Below, one piece after another: positions 55,057 through 62,545 of a DNA stretch of 64,000 nucleotides. A program made the translations under genes and the position numbers. Source of the DNA: Streptomyces aidingensis (GTDB taxonomy: Bacteria > Actinomycetota > Actinomycetes > Streptomycetales > Streptomycetaceae); assembly GCF_900112355.1 (NCBI RefSeq), contig NZ_FOLM01000003.1, positions 316,274 to 380,273 of the forward strand, read 5' to 3'. The notes below the pieces were generated by a model that saw only the letters and a program-made list of their open reading frames with translations, was not told the origin of the DNA and did no database searches. Position 1 is the first letter of the stretch, and each line of letters starts with the position of its first letter.

Positions 55057-55252
55057 CGTGCGGCGATCCTTCCCTCGCTACCACCGACCCCAACAGCGGG
55101 GACAAGCGTAGTCCGGTGAGGCGGTTCGGCGCGGTGGTCATTGATTCATTCATTCCTGCGCTATGCGAGTGGCCCTCGGCCAAGCCCTCCCTGACCTCGT
55201 CGGGCACCGCACGATGGGGCAGTCCTGTATCCGCACACGGGCGGCCCGGCGG

Positions 55253-55462
55253 TCAGGCGGTGCCGACCCGTCTGGCCTTGATGCCTGCCACGAGCGACGA
55301 GAACGCGGCGGTCGGCACGTTGAGTACCGGGCCATCGAGGTTCTTCGAATCACGGACAGGAACCACGCCGCGCGACGCGGCGAAGTCCTCGGCGACCTCC
55401 ACGCAGGCGCCACCGTTGTTGCTGTGGGAGGACTTGAACCAACGCGGGACTTCGGTGGTCAC
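55253..55462 (-). CDS. DUF397 small protein
   Basis: A 69-residue protein of the common streptomycete DUF397 family: RWFKSSHSNNGGACVEVAED, then VPVRDSKNLDGPVL, then FSSLVAGIK. DUF397 genes follow XRE-DUF5753 regulators, as here, where GTG 55462 overlaps the regulator's stop. In BldB/WhiJ-type pairs the small protein modulates the regulator, and a few have been proposed to behave like toxin-antitoxin modules. Confidence 0.93.
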   Translation of the reverse strand: MTTEVPRWFKSSHSNNGGACVEVAEDFAASRGVVPVRDSKNLDGPVLNVPTAAFSSLVAGIKARRVGTA

Positions 55463-56301
55463 GGGGTGCCCCTTCGTAGCTGCTCGATCGCGGTGACAGA
55501 TGCCGACTGAGACAGCGCTTCTGCCTGTAGTTGATGGTAGGCCGTGAGCATCGGCAGAATAAGCGTCCTGTCCCGCTCGACCTGTCCCCGTTGGGCAGAC
55601 TCCGCGTACGACATCAGCGAACGGTCCGCCATCGTCAGTATGTAGACCGGCAGGTCGATGGTACGGCGCACGCCCATCTCGTACGGGGCCAACTGGAGCA
55701 CAGTGTTGGGCAGCTTGGCGAACTCAACCAGGTGCGCCAACTGTGCGTCCATGACGGCCGTCCCCCCGATAGGCCGACGGATACAGCTCTCGTCCAGCAC
55801 TGCGAAGATCAGCGGCGGGGGCGTCCGGACCAGCGCCGCCTGCCTCTCGGTGATCAGTTCGACCCGCTCACGTGCCTGATCAGCGGTAATGGCCCCCCGC
55901 TTGACGGCGCCGGCCGCCAGTTCCATCGCGTACTCCGGCGTCTGGAGAAGCCCGGGGACGATGCCGATCTCGAACAGCCTGATCTCCGAGGCGCGGCCCT
56001 CGCACCCGACGTACTCCGGGAATCCTTCCAACAGGCTGCCGTGGTGAAGCTCGCGCCACTCGCGTTCGAACGCATCTGCTGTGCCCTCGGTGCCGAGAGC
56101 ACGGTCAGCGCCGCGCGAGAAGCGCAAGGTTGGCATCTTGCGACCAGTTTCGACGGATGAAATATGCGTGCTGGAATATCCCATCTGACTGCCCAGATCC
56201 TCTTGGGTCCACCCTCGGCTCTCGCGTGAGCTGCGCAAACGCGCACCGAACGCAGCTTGGGGAGAACTCTCAGGGTTCAACTCCTTGCGGTTCAAGGGCA
56301 C
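55459..56301 (-). CDS. XRE-family regulator with DUF5753 (WhiJ-type)
   Basis: A 280-residue regulator. The helix-turn-helix is GARLRSSRESRGWTQEDLGSQ, then THISSVETGRKMPTL. The C-terminal DUF5753 has the usual FEIGIVPGLLQTPEYA, LIFAVLDESCIRRPIGG and VLQLAPYEMGVRRTIDLP. GTG 56301 is chosen because GAAAGG lies 8 bases upstream and the resulting length is typical; a longer frame to 56781 is possible but unlikely. It is coupled to the DUF397 gene and probably controls itself and neighbouring island genes. Confidence 0.93.
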   Translation of the reverse strand: MPLNRKELNPESSPQAAFGARLRSSRESRGWTQEDLGSQMGYSSTHISSVETGRKMPTLRFSRGADRALGTEGTADAFEREWRELHHGSLLEGFPEYVGCEGRASEIRLFEIGIVPGLLQTPEYAMELAAGAVKRGAITADQARERVELITERQAALVRTPPPLIFAVLDESCIRRPIGGTAVMDAQLAHLVEFAKLPNTVLQLAPYEMGVRRTIDLPVYILTMADRSLMSYAESAQRGQVERDRTLILPMLTAYHQLQAEALSQSASVTAIEQLRRGTP

Positions 56302-57039
56302 TACACCAACCTTTCGTCCCCACCTGACACGTTGAATGGTTCCCGACCGCAGGGCACCCTGTCCATTCCTGGTAGTCGCAGCACTACGGAGAGGAGTGGG
56401 CGTGGCCGGCGTGAGCGTACCCGCCCAGCGACAGGAAGCCCGACACCCTTCGCACCCCGTCGAAGCGATGGCGGCCGGCATCGGCCCGCCAGGCATAACT
56501 GTGGGTACGCCGGTCCGGGACAGTGGCAGACACGGCTGCGGCCGGCTGGTTGAACTTGCCCGTACGTCCCTGGCTGTTGCGAAGTTCCTCGGCGGTTCCC
56601 TCACAGTGAGAGGTGTGCGACGGCTGGGTGTGAGCAGTGCGCGGGACGCCAGAGGCCGAGGAGTGCGACTTCGGAGAAGGTGACTGCTCCGCCGCTGCGG
56701 ACTGTCGGGTGCTGCGGCAACGCCATGTCTGCACGTGCCTGGCAAAGTCAGGTCGGAACGACTCCGGGACTGTGGACTCAACGGGAACGCGTGGATGCGG
56801 TTCTGTTTCTTCTCGTCGCGCCAGGACAGGAAAGGCGAGAATCCGTTTCCTCTGCTCAGTTGTTCACTTTGATTGCTGACGGTGCACGAGAGATGGGGCT
56901 GGCGATTTCTGGCCCCGTCCGCAGTGGCGAGGCCGGATACGGAATAGCCTTTGAGAGTGTGGCAGACGTTATGGGGGAATTGGAACCGAGGCAGTTGCCC
57001 GGTCCGGAGCTGGAGCGCCGTTCAGGCGTAGGAGGTGGC
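56302..57039. other. Island region of lower GC, promoters of divergent genes
   Basis: 738 bp between the XRE gene and the RsbW-like gene. A frame from 56,680 to the ATPase start is open and in frame with it and could be an N-terminal extension (it includes LFTLIADGAREMGLAISG), but its third-position bias is weak. Otherwise I see nothing clearly coded. Confidence 0.45.
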
Positions 57040-57465
57040 ATGGCGGGTATTGGGGGACTTGGCAGAAGTCGGCACAGGTACGAGTGGAACCTTCTGGCCG
57101 AAGCGCGGGAAATCGAGTCCTTGCGCGGGAGGGTCGGTGATGCGGTCCGCTCTCTCGGAGGGGATACCGACGCGGTGGAGTCTGCGCGGCTGGGCGTATC
57201 GGAGTTGCTGGCCAACGCGGTCCAGCACGTCGAAGATCCGCACCTGAGGCTGGTGGTCCTTCGGGAGCGAGGTGCCGTCTTCGTCAAGCTCTTCGATCGT
57301 TCGCCGAAGGTACCGGCCGTGAGCACTCCTGACTGGGACTCCGACTCCGGCCGTGGCCTGTGGCTGCTGCGGGAAATGACGGACGCCATGGGCTACACCT
57401 GCACCCCGACCGGGAAATGGGTGTGGTTCCGGTGCCCTCTGGCCAAGGCGGAGGTGGCCGCGTGA
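57040..57465 (+). CDS. RsbW-like ATP-binding protein (anti-sigma-factor type)
   Basis: A 141-residue single-domain GHKL ATPase: YEWNLLAEAREIESLRGRVG, LGVSELLANAVQHV with the N-box, LFDRSPKVPAV and SGRGLWLLREMTDAMGY with the G-box. These are serine kinases or anti-sigma factors. ATG 57040 follows AGGAGGT at short spacing; an upstream in-frame extension is possible. The following small gene overlaps or closely follows. Such ATPases are often found near XRE-DUF397 pairs in Streptomyces. Confidence 0.82.
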   Translation: MAGIGGLGRSRHRYEWNLLAEAREIESLRGRVGDAVRSLGGDTDAVESARLGVSELLANAVQHVEDPHLRLVVLRERGAVFVKLFDRSPKVPAVSTPDWDSDSGRGLWLLREMTDAMGYTCTPTGKWVWFRCPLAKAEVAA

Positions 57466-57479
57466 CGAGAGAGGTCAGC

Positions 57480-57728
57480 ATGGATTCGGTTGACCTGGCA
57501 CCGGCATCCCGGACGTATATCGGGAAGACGTTCCGGTTCCGGAAGTTCGTTATCGCCCCTGATGCGGAGCCGGACGCGGAGCCGATGTCTTTTTCTGCTG
57601 AGTGCGCGGTCTGCAATGAGCACGGTCCCGAAGAGGAGATCTCCGACCAGGCGCTCGCCTGGATCGAGCGGCACTTGAAGAGAAACCCCGAGCACCTGAC
57701 TACCGGCAGCGGATCACGCGGCCGATGA
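57480..57728 (+). CDS. DUF7848-like small protein
   Basis: An 82-residue protein: RTYIGKTFRFRKFVIAPDAE, then the Cys pair in AECAVCNEHGPE and a helix ALAWIERHLKRNPEHLT. Related small proteins accompany RsbW-like ATPase genes in streptomycete islands. GAGAGG lies before ATG 57480; GTG 57462 overlapping the preceding stop is an alternative start. Function unknown. Confidence 0.7.
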   Translation: MDSVDLAPASRTYIGKTFRFRKFVIAPDAEPDAEPMSFSAECAVCNEHGPEEEISDQALAWIERHLKRNPEHLTTGSGSRGR

Positions 57729-57750
57729 GAGTCGTGCCGGAGGAGTGGCT

Positions 57751-58541
57751 GTGAACGAGGAGCCCGCCGCCGTATTCGATCGGCCGCTGCCGGCACAGCC
57801 CGGAGAGGGGAACACGTGGGTGTACGGCTGGTGCCGGCGGCACTCAGCCGCGACGAAGAGCAGCGCGTGCTGCTGGCGGACCGTGGCGCCCAGGCCGGTG
57901 AGGATCGGTACGGCCTCGTCGGAGGTCCGGCCGGTCCGTGGGAGTCGGCCTACTTCGCCTGCCAGCGGCACGTGAAGCGCGAGACGGCGTTGAAGGCCGT
58001 CCCCGGTGCGCTGCTGGTAGTTCACTGCATGCCCGACACCGGCACGCAGTACCTCGTCTTCGACTGCGCAGCCATCCCCCCCCCGGGGCACCGAACTGGT
58101 CCCGCCGCCCGAGCTGTCCGCGCTGCGGCGGGCGGGGGAAGACCTGCGCGATCTGGTCGCCCCGCACGTTGAGTGGCACATCAACCTGGCCCTTGACGCC
58201 CTGGAGGGCGGGCCCGCCCGCTACCTGGTGGGTGTGCCCAGGAGCCGCTTCGAGACGACCGCCCGAAAAACCTCAACAGAAGAAGAATGGGAACCGTCTC
58301 CAACCGATGAGTACGTTAGTGCGCTTCTGCACCTACACATCCTTCTCGGTGGCATCGACCGCTACGGGACCGAGCGGCAGCGCGAGGTCCGGCGCCGCGG
58401 ACAGACCGAGCCGGACCCCTTCACGACCCTCGGTATCACCTGCCCACCGGGTTCGACATCGCCCTCTATAAGTCGGCTTCCCCTTCACAGACTCCCGCCC
58501 CTGGCAAACCGAGCCGGGGCGGGTTCCCGGAGAACACCTGA
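57751..58541 (+). pseudogene. Frameshifted gene directly upstream of the RiPP precursor
   Basis: A coding-looking stretch that changes frame. GTG 57751 has a strong ribosome-binding site (GGAGGAG) and reads NEEPAAVFDRPLPAQPGEG, but after about 57,845 the coded frame shifts (RDEEQRVLLADRGAQAGEDR, AYFACQRHVKRETALKAV). At a run of nine C (58,076-58,084) it shifts again (ELVPPPELSALRRAGEDLRD, EYVSALLHLHILLGGIDRYG). Near 58,445 it shifts once more to GFDIALYKSASPS, ending at TGA 58,539, just before the precursor's ribosome-binding site. It may be a decayed accessory gene, or base-call errors may hide an intact one. Function is not recognised. Confidence 0.5.
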
Positions 58542-58554
58542 AGGAGACACAACT

Positions 58555-58851
58555 GTGAGTACCGAAACTCTGGCTCCGCCGCTCTTTCCCTACGCCATGT
58601 CGGTCAAGCCCGCGGCGGACACCGACGAGTCCGTGGTGCCGTTCGGTATCACCACCGCCATCCCGGCCAACCCGCGTGCGGTCGGCTCCGTCGAGGAACT
58701 GAGCCTGTGCCCGGAGCGGCAGATCACGGTCACCCAGGACGGGGTGCCGTTCATCTCCACCCCGTCCATGGCCAGCAGTTTCGACACCGTCGTCCAGACC
58801 CAGGAGGACATGCAGGTCTGGGACGACGACGAGGGCACCGACGAAGACTGA
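58555..58851 (+). CDS. tgmA: Putative ATP-grasp-modified RiPP precursor
   Basis: A 98-residue precursor for a graspetide. The leader has the LAPPLFPYA motif seen in streptomycete TgmA-type precursors, then VVPFGITTAIP where others have a PWG/PYP block. The C-terminal 35 residues look like core: Ser/Thr donors (ISTPSMASSFDTVVQT) followed by an extreme acidic stretch (QEDMQVWDDDEGTDED). ATP-grasp enzymes join such Ser/Thr hydroxyls to Asp/Glu side chains. AAGGAG lies 8 bases before GTG 58555. It is followed at once by the ligase and methyltransferase genes. Confidence 0.82.
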   Translation: MSTETLAPPLFPYAMSVKPAADTDESVVPFGITTAIPANPRAVGSVEELSLCPERQITVTQDGVPFISTPSMASSFDTVVQTQEDMQVWDDDEGTDED

Positions 58852-58883
58852 CCGACCCCGGTAAGCACGAGAGAGGACACTCC

Positions 58884-59852
58884 ATGACAGTCCTGGTGCT
58901 CACCCGCCACACCATGGACGCGACAGCCGACATGGTGATCACAGAACTCACTGCCCGGGGAGTCTCCCTGGTCCGGCTGGACCCCGCAGACTTCCCCGGA
59001 ACCCTGACCATCTCGGCGCGCCTGGACCCCGGCCAGGACCGCTGGCAGGGGGTGTGGCGTGGTGAGCACCGGGACCTGGACCTGAGCACGGTCCGGGCCG
59101 TGTACTACCGGCGGCCCGGACGCTTCCAGTTCGATCCGCGCATGAACCAGGACGCCCTTCGATGGGCGGACAGCGAGGCGCGTGCCGCGGTGGGCGGTGT
59201 CCTGTCCTCGCTGCGCTGCACCTGGATCAACCACCCCTGGCGCAACGCCTGGGCCGCGGTCGCTCCGTACGCACTTGCGCAGGCGGCCAGGTGCGGACTG
59301 ACGATCCCCGCCACCTTGATCACTTCTGACCCGCAGGAAGCCCGGGAGTTCATCTCCGCCCTGCCCGGTGCCGTAGCGGCATACAAGGCAATCGGCCCCA
59401 CACACCCCGGCGTACACGACGGCCGGCGGCTCGCCCTGTGGACATCCAAAGTCAGACCGCAGGAGATCACCGACGCGGTGAGCCTGACCGCCCACCAGTT
59501 TCAGCAATGGATCGACAAGGCATACGAGGTACGGGCCACCTGCGTCGGCCGACGCACCTTCGCCGCCGAGATCCACGCCGGATCGGACGCCTCCCGCATC
59601 GACTTCCGTCGAGACTACGACTCCCTCACCTACCGCGAGTGCACCGTCCCGGGAACCGTCGTCGCCGGCCTGCACCGGCTGATGGACACCTTCGGCCTGC
59701 GCTACCTGGCATGCGACTTCCTCGTTAACCAGAACAACGACTGGTTTCTGGTGGACATCAACCCAGGCGGCCAGTACGGCTTCATCCCCGACCTGCGCGA
59801 CCCCATCACCCACGCCATCGCCGACGAACTGGAAGGAAAGACGACCGCATGA
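58884..59852 (+). CDS. tgmB: ATP-grasp ribosomal-peptide maturase
   Basis: A 322-residue ATP-dependent ligase that forms macrocyclic ester or amide links in the precursor. It resembles MvdC/MvdD and TgmB: VLVLTRHTMDATADMVITEL at the start, the signature VYYRRPGRFQF near residue 72, the adenine-binding region AYKAIGP, VRATCVGRRTFAAEIHA, and the metal/ATP site LACDFLVNQNNDWFLVDINP with GGQYGF near 290. GAGAGGAC precedes ATG 58884, 32 bp after the precursor stop. Its stop overlaps the methyltransferase start (ATGA). Confidence 0.92.
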   Translation: MTVLVLTRHTMDATADMVITELTARGVSLVRLDPADFPGTLTISARLDPGQDRWQGVWRGEHRDLDLSTVRAVYYRRPGRFQFDPRMNQDALRWADSEARAAVGGVLSSLRCTWINHPWRNAWAAVAPYALAQAARCGLTIPATLITSDPQEAREFISALPGAVAAYKAIGPTHPGVHDGRRLALWTSKVRPQEITDAVSLTAHQFQQWIDKAYEVRATCVGRRTFAAEIHAGSDASRIDFRRDYDSLTYRECTVPGTVVAGLHRLMDTFGLRYLACDFLVNQNNDWFLVDINPGGQYGFIPDLRDPITHAIADELEGKTTA

Positions 59853-61000
59853 GTCTGCTGACCGCCGAGGACGCACGGGCCGGCCTGACCGAGGCCCTGA
59901 CCGCCAGCGGCGCCCTGCACACCCCCGGCTGGCATGACGCCTTCGCCGCCGTGCCCCGGGAAGTCTTTGCCCCGGCCTTCTCCATCCGCACCAGCGAGGG
60001 CCTGCGCCACTACACGCAGGACGACCCCGACTTCTGGTCCAGGGTCTACAGCGACGATTCCCTCATCACCCTCCGGGACGCCGCGGGCACGGCCATCAGC
60101 AGCTCCAGCCAGCCGTCCCTGATGGCCCGGATGCTCGAATCCTTCACCGTCACCGAAGGGGACCGCGTGCTGGAGATCGGGACCGGCACCGGGTACAACA
60201 CCGCGCTCCTGTGTCACCGCCTGGGCGCAGCCAACGTGGTCAGCATCGACATCGACCCGGTACTGACCGCAGCGGCCCGCGAAAAGCTCCGCAGCATCGG
60301 CCACGAGCCCGAGATCCTCACCGGCGACGGCACCGTCGGCCACCCCGCCGGCGGACCCTACAACGGCATCCTCGCCACCTGCGGCGTGGACCGCATCCCC
60401 GCAGCCTGGCCCAGCCAGCTGCGCCCCGGAGCCGTCATCGTCACCAACATCGGCACCGGCATCGCCCGCCTGATCATCCAGGACGACGGCAGCGCCAAGG
60501 GCCGCTTCCTCCCCGAGGACGCCGCCTTCATGCGCGCCCGCCCCACCGCCGACCACGTGCGCACCACCGCGAACCAGTACACGGCACTGATCGCCAACGC
60601 CTCGGGCCGCACCCGCACCGAATCCCTCCCGGTCACCCGCGAGGAAACCGCGGACTTCTACCACGCCCTCGCCCTCACCCGGGTCATGGAAGTCGCCATG
60701 GCCCACCATGACGTACTCGGCATGACCCTGCGCGACGCCGAGAACACCATGCACGGCCTCGTCCACCCGCCCACGCAATCCTGGGCACGTATCATCCCCG
60801 ACTCCGTCGGCAACGCCGCAGAAGTCACCACCGCCGGCCCACGGGACCTGTGGACGGAACGCATGGAACTCCTCGGCCCGTGGTTCGCGGCGGCACGACC
60901 CACCCCCGACGCCTACCGGCTCACCATCGAACCGGACGGGACTCACGCACTCGCCCGCGGAGCCCGGATCTGGCGTCTCCCCGGTGAGCGAACCCTGTGA
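59849..61000 (+). CDS. tgmC: Isoaspartyl-methyltransferase-like enzyme of ATP-grasp peptide system
   Basis: A 383-residue PCMT-fold methyltransferase. It contains AAVPREVFAPAFSI, DFWSRVYSDDSLIT, SSSSQPSLMARMLE, the SAM motif I LEIGTGTGYNTALL near 107, and a family-specific C-terminal domain (GPRDLWTERMELL). In known systems such as fuscimiditide, the homologue methylates a core Asp, which then forms a stable aspartimide. The same reaction is predicted here. ATG 59849 overlaps the ligase stop, so the three-gene cluster is one unit. Confidence 0.92.
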   Translation: MSLLTAEDARAGLTEALTASGALHTPGWHDAFAAVPREVFAPAFSIRTSEGLRHYTQDDPDFWSRVYSDDSLITLRDAAGTAISSSSQPSLMARMLESFTVTEGDRVLEIGTGTGYNTALLCHRLGAANVVSIDIDPVLTAAAREKLRSIGHEPEILTGDGTVGHPAGGPYNGILATCGVDRIPAAWPSQLRPGAVIVTNIGTGIARLIIQDDGSAKGRFLPEDAAFMRARPTADHVRTTANQYTALIANASGRTRTESLPVTREETADFYHALALTRVMEVAMAHHDVLGMTLRDAENTMHGLVHPPTQSWARIIPDSVGNAAEVTTAGPRDLWTERMELLGPWFAAARPTPDAYRLTIEPDGTHALARGARIWRLPGERTL

Positions 61001-61006
61001 CCCGGG

Positions 61007-61305
61007 GCCCTGTCGCGACAGGACCGAGCCCGGCGGACCGCAGGCCCCGAGAGAAGGTCTCCCGCCCGCTGGCAGGCACTCCGGAGGCGCCTGAAGCTCC
61101 CGGAGACGTTCGGGTGCACGACTGGCGTGCCTCGCTCGTCACCAGCGATCTCGACGCCGGAGAGAACCCCGCCGAGATCGCCGCGGAGGTGCGGCACCAC
61201 GCGCCGGGCTACACGATCTCCCGGTACGGCAAGCGGCGTGAGGAGAGTGCCCGCAAGCCGGCCGCGTCCACTCCCAGCCGGATGGGGCCGGACACGGTCG
61301 GCTGA
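61007..61305 (+). pseudogene. Tyrosine recombinase C-terminal relic
   Basis: About 60 residues resemble the end of a phage-type integrase: VHDWRASLVTSDLDAGENPA, EIAAEVRHHAPGYTISRYGK, corresponding to the helix with the conserved GH motif (here RHH) and the region of the nucleophilic Tyr in SRYGK. The rest of the enzyme is absent; the methyltransferase gene ends just before. It stands 20 bp from the right repeat, where an integrase gene is expected. The element has lost its own integrase. Confidence 0.75.
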
Positions 61306-61324
61306 GGAACAAGATCGTTTACGG

Positions 61325-61405
61325 GCTGGTCACGGCGGACCCCTGGAAAACAGAAAACCCCAGGTCGACTGGGGTCTCTGGTGGTGTCCGAGGGGGGACT
61401 TGAAC
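61325..61405. repeat. Right direct repeat (att site within tRNA-Leu 3' end)
   Basis: 81 bp matching 54,061-54,142 with one A missing. It spans the last part of tRNA-Leu and its terminator. Confidence 0.85.
61355..61376 (-). terminator. tRNA-Leu terminator
   Basis: On the minus strand, CCCCAG, five bases, CTGGGG, then TTTTCTGTTTT: a standard intrinsic terminator just downstream of the tRNA. It is copied in the left repeat. Confidence 0.85.
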
Positions 61406-61468
61406 CCCCACGCCCTTAACGGGCACTAGCACCTCAAGCTAGCGCGTCTGCCATTCCGCCACCCGGAC
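61382..61468 (-). tRNA. tRNA-Leu (anticodon GAG)
   Basis: Complete 87-nt class II tRNA with encoded CCA. Acceptor stem GTCCGGG pairs with CTCGGAC (one G-U); the anticodon arm is CTAGC-TTGAGGT-GCTAG with GAG at positions 34-36; the variable arm is CCCGTTAAGGG; the T-arm is GGGGG-TTCAAGT-CCCCC. It reads CUC/CUU codons. It serves as the integration site of the island to its left. Confidence 0.97.
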
Positions 61469-61599
61469 AGGGTGTGCTCGCGACCGGGGTGGTGCGCGGC
61501 GACTGGGACAACCATACCAAGCCGGGGCGGATGCTCTCACCCGCGTTGTCCGGGAACCCGGGGCCGGCCATGGTGGACGGTCGCCCCTCCTGTTCCCGG

Positions 61600-61633
61600 C
61601 CGGGCCGGGCGGCGGAGGGGCCGCCCGGCCCGG
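61600..61633 (-). terminator. Perfect 14-bp hairpin
   Basis: CCGGGCCGGGCGGC, six bases, GCCGCCCGGCCCGG; starts 12 bp beyond the stop codon of the membrane-protein gene at 61,645 (minus strand). Confidence 0.75.
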
Positions 61634-61644
61634 AGTGGATCTCG

Positions 61645-62418
61645 TCAGTCCCGGTGCATCTTGTGGAAGTAGTGCAGGGCGGCCATGGAGTAGGCGAGAC
61701 GGGCGTCGAGCAGGCGCGGGTTCCAGCGGTAGCCGGTGCGCAGATAGCGGAAATCCAGGGCGTTCCCGGTGATCGGCGGGGCCCAGCGGCGGCGCCAGGT
61801 GACACGCTTGGGCGCGCCCCAGACCAGCATCTCGGTGACCTCGCCCAGGGTGAGGAGGGCGACCAGGAGGGAGCCGACGGCGAACGCCAGCCAGAGCGGG
61901 AAGGTGAGCACGAAGCCGATCCAGCCGGGCCAGGTCCCGCGGTGGCCGGTGACGGGCGGGCTGCCGTCGGCCGGCTCGATCCGCCAGTAGGCCCGGCGGC
62001 CGAGGCGGGAGGGGGAGCGCCGGAAGGTGGCCAGCGGGCGGTTGCCGGCATCGGTGACCCGGAAGGAGACGGGTTCCGGGGTGCCCGGCTGCTCCGGGCG
62101 CACCCGGGCGGTGACCACGCCCGCCGGGTCGGTCAGCTCCAGTACCGGGTGCGGCAACTGGGCGCGCAGGTGGAGCCGCTTCTCCACCTCGGCGACGGTG
62201 ACCTCGCCGGTCTGCCGCCGCACGGGGGAGGGCTGGAAGAGCGGCTCTCCGTCCTCGGTCTCGGCCATCAGCAGCCGGATCCGGGCGGCGGCCTGGTGGG
62301 AGCCCTCCCGGCGGTCGGGCAGGATGAGGAATTCCTCCCCCTCCGCCCACTCCCCGGTGCGCATGCCGGTGGTGCCGGTGATGTCGACGGTGAAGCTGGT
62401 GGAACTGCTGACGGGCAC
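61645..62418 (-). CDS. Hypothetical membrane protein with beta-rich N-terminal domain
   Basis: A 257-residue protein. Residues 1-160 are soluble and strand-rich (SSSTSFTVDITGTTGMRTGE, VTDAGNRPLATFRR), resembling LURP-one/tubby-like scramblase relatives in style but not convincingly. Two close hydrophobic segments follow at about 170-205 (WIGFVLTFPLWLAFAVGSLL). The C-terminal part is basic with YRWNPRLLDARLAYSMAALH. GGGAGG precedes GTG 62418. I do not recognise the family with certainty. Confidence 0.7.
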   Translation of the reverse strand: MPVSSSTSFTVDITGTTGMRTGEWAEGEEFLILPDRREGSHQAAARIRLLMAETEDGEPLFQPSPVRRQTGEVTVAEVEKRLHLRAQLPHPVLELTDPAGVVTARVRPEQPGTPEPVSFRVTDAGNRPLATFRRSPSRLGRRAYWRIEPADGSPPVTGHRGTWPGWIGFVLTFPLWLAFAVGSLLVALLTLGEVTEMLVWGAPKRVTWRRRWAPPITGNALDFRYLRTGYRWNPRLLDARLAYSMAALHYFHKMHRD

Positions 62419-62545
62419 TGCGCCTCCCGGCCGAAATGCTGCGGCGTGTTTCGTCGTTGGGTCGGGTCCGTCCGCGTACCGGTCGATTGTGCCAGCCGGG
62501 GGCCGCGGGGCAAGGGGCTGCGCGCAGGCGCGTAGGGTCGGCGGC

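Larger units (their letters stand above)
54143..61324. mobile_element. tRNA-Leu(GAG) genomic island carrying a graspetide cluster
   Basis: About 7.2 kb bounded by 81-82 bp direct repeats of the tRNA 3' end. Inside are a RelE-like toxin/antitoxin pair, DUF397 and XRE-DUF5753 genes, an RsbW-like ATPase, a DUF7848-type small gene, a frameshifted gene, a precursor/ATP-grasp/methyltransferase RiPP cluster and, next to the right repeat, the C-terminal end of a tyrosine recombinase. No complete integrase, excisionase, replication or transfer gene is present, so the island is presumably immobile on its own. Base composition in parts (56.2-57.3 kb) is lower in GC than the flanking chromosome. Confidence 0.8.
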
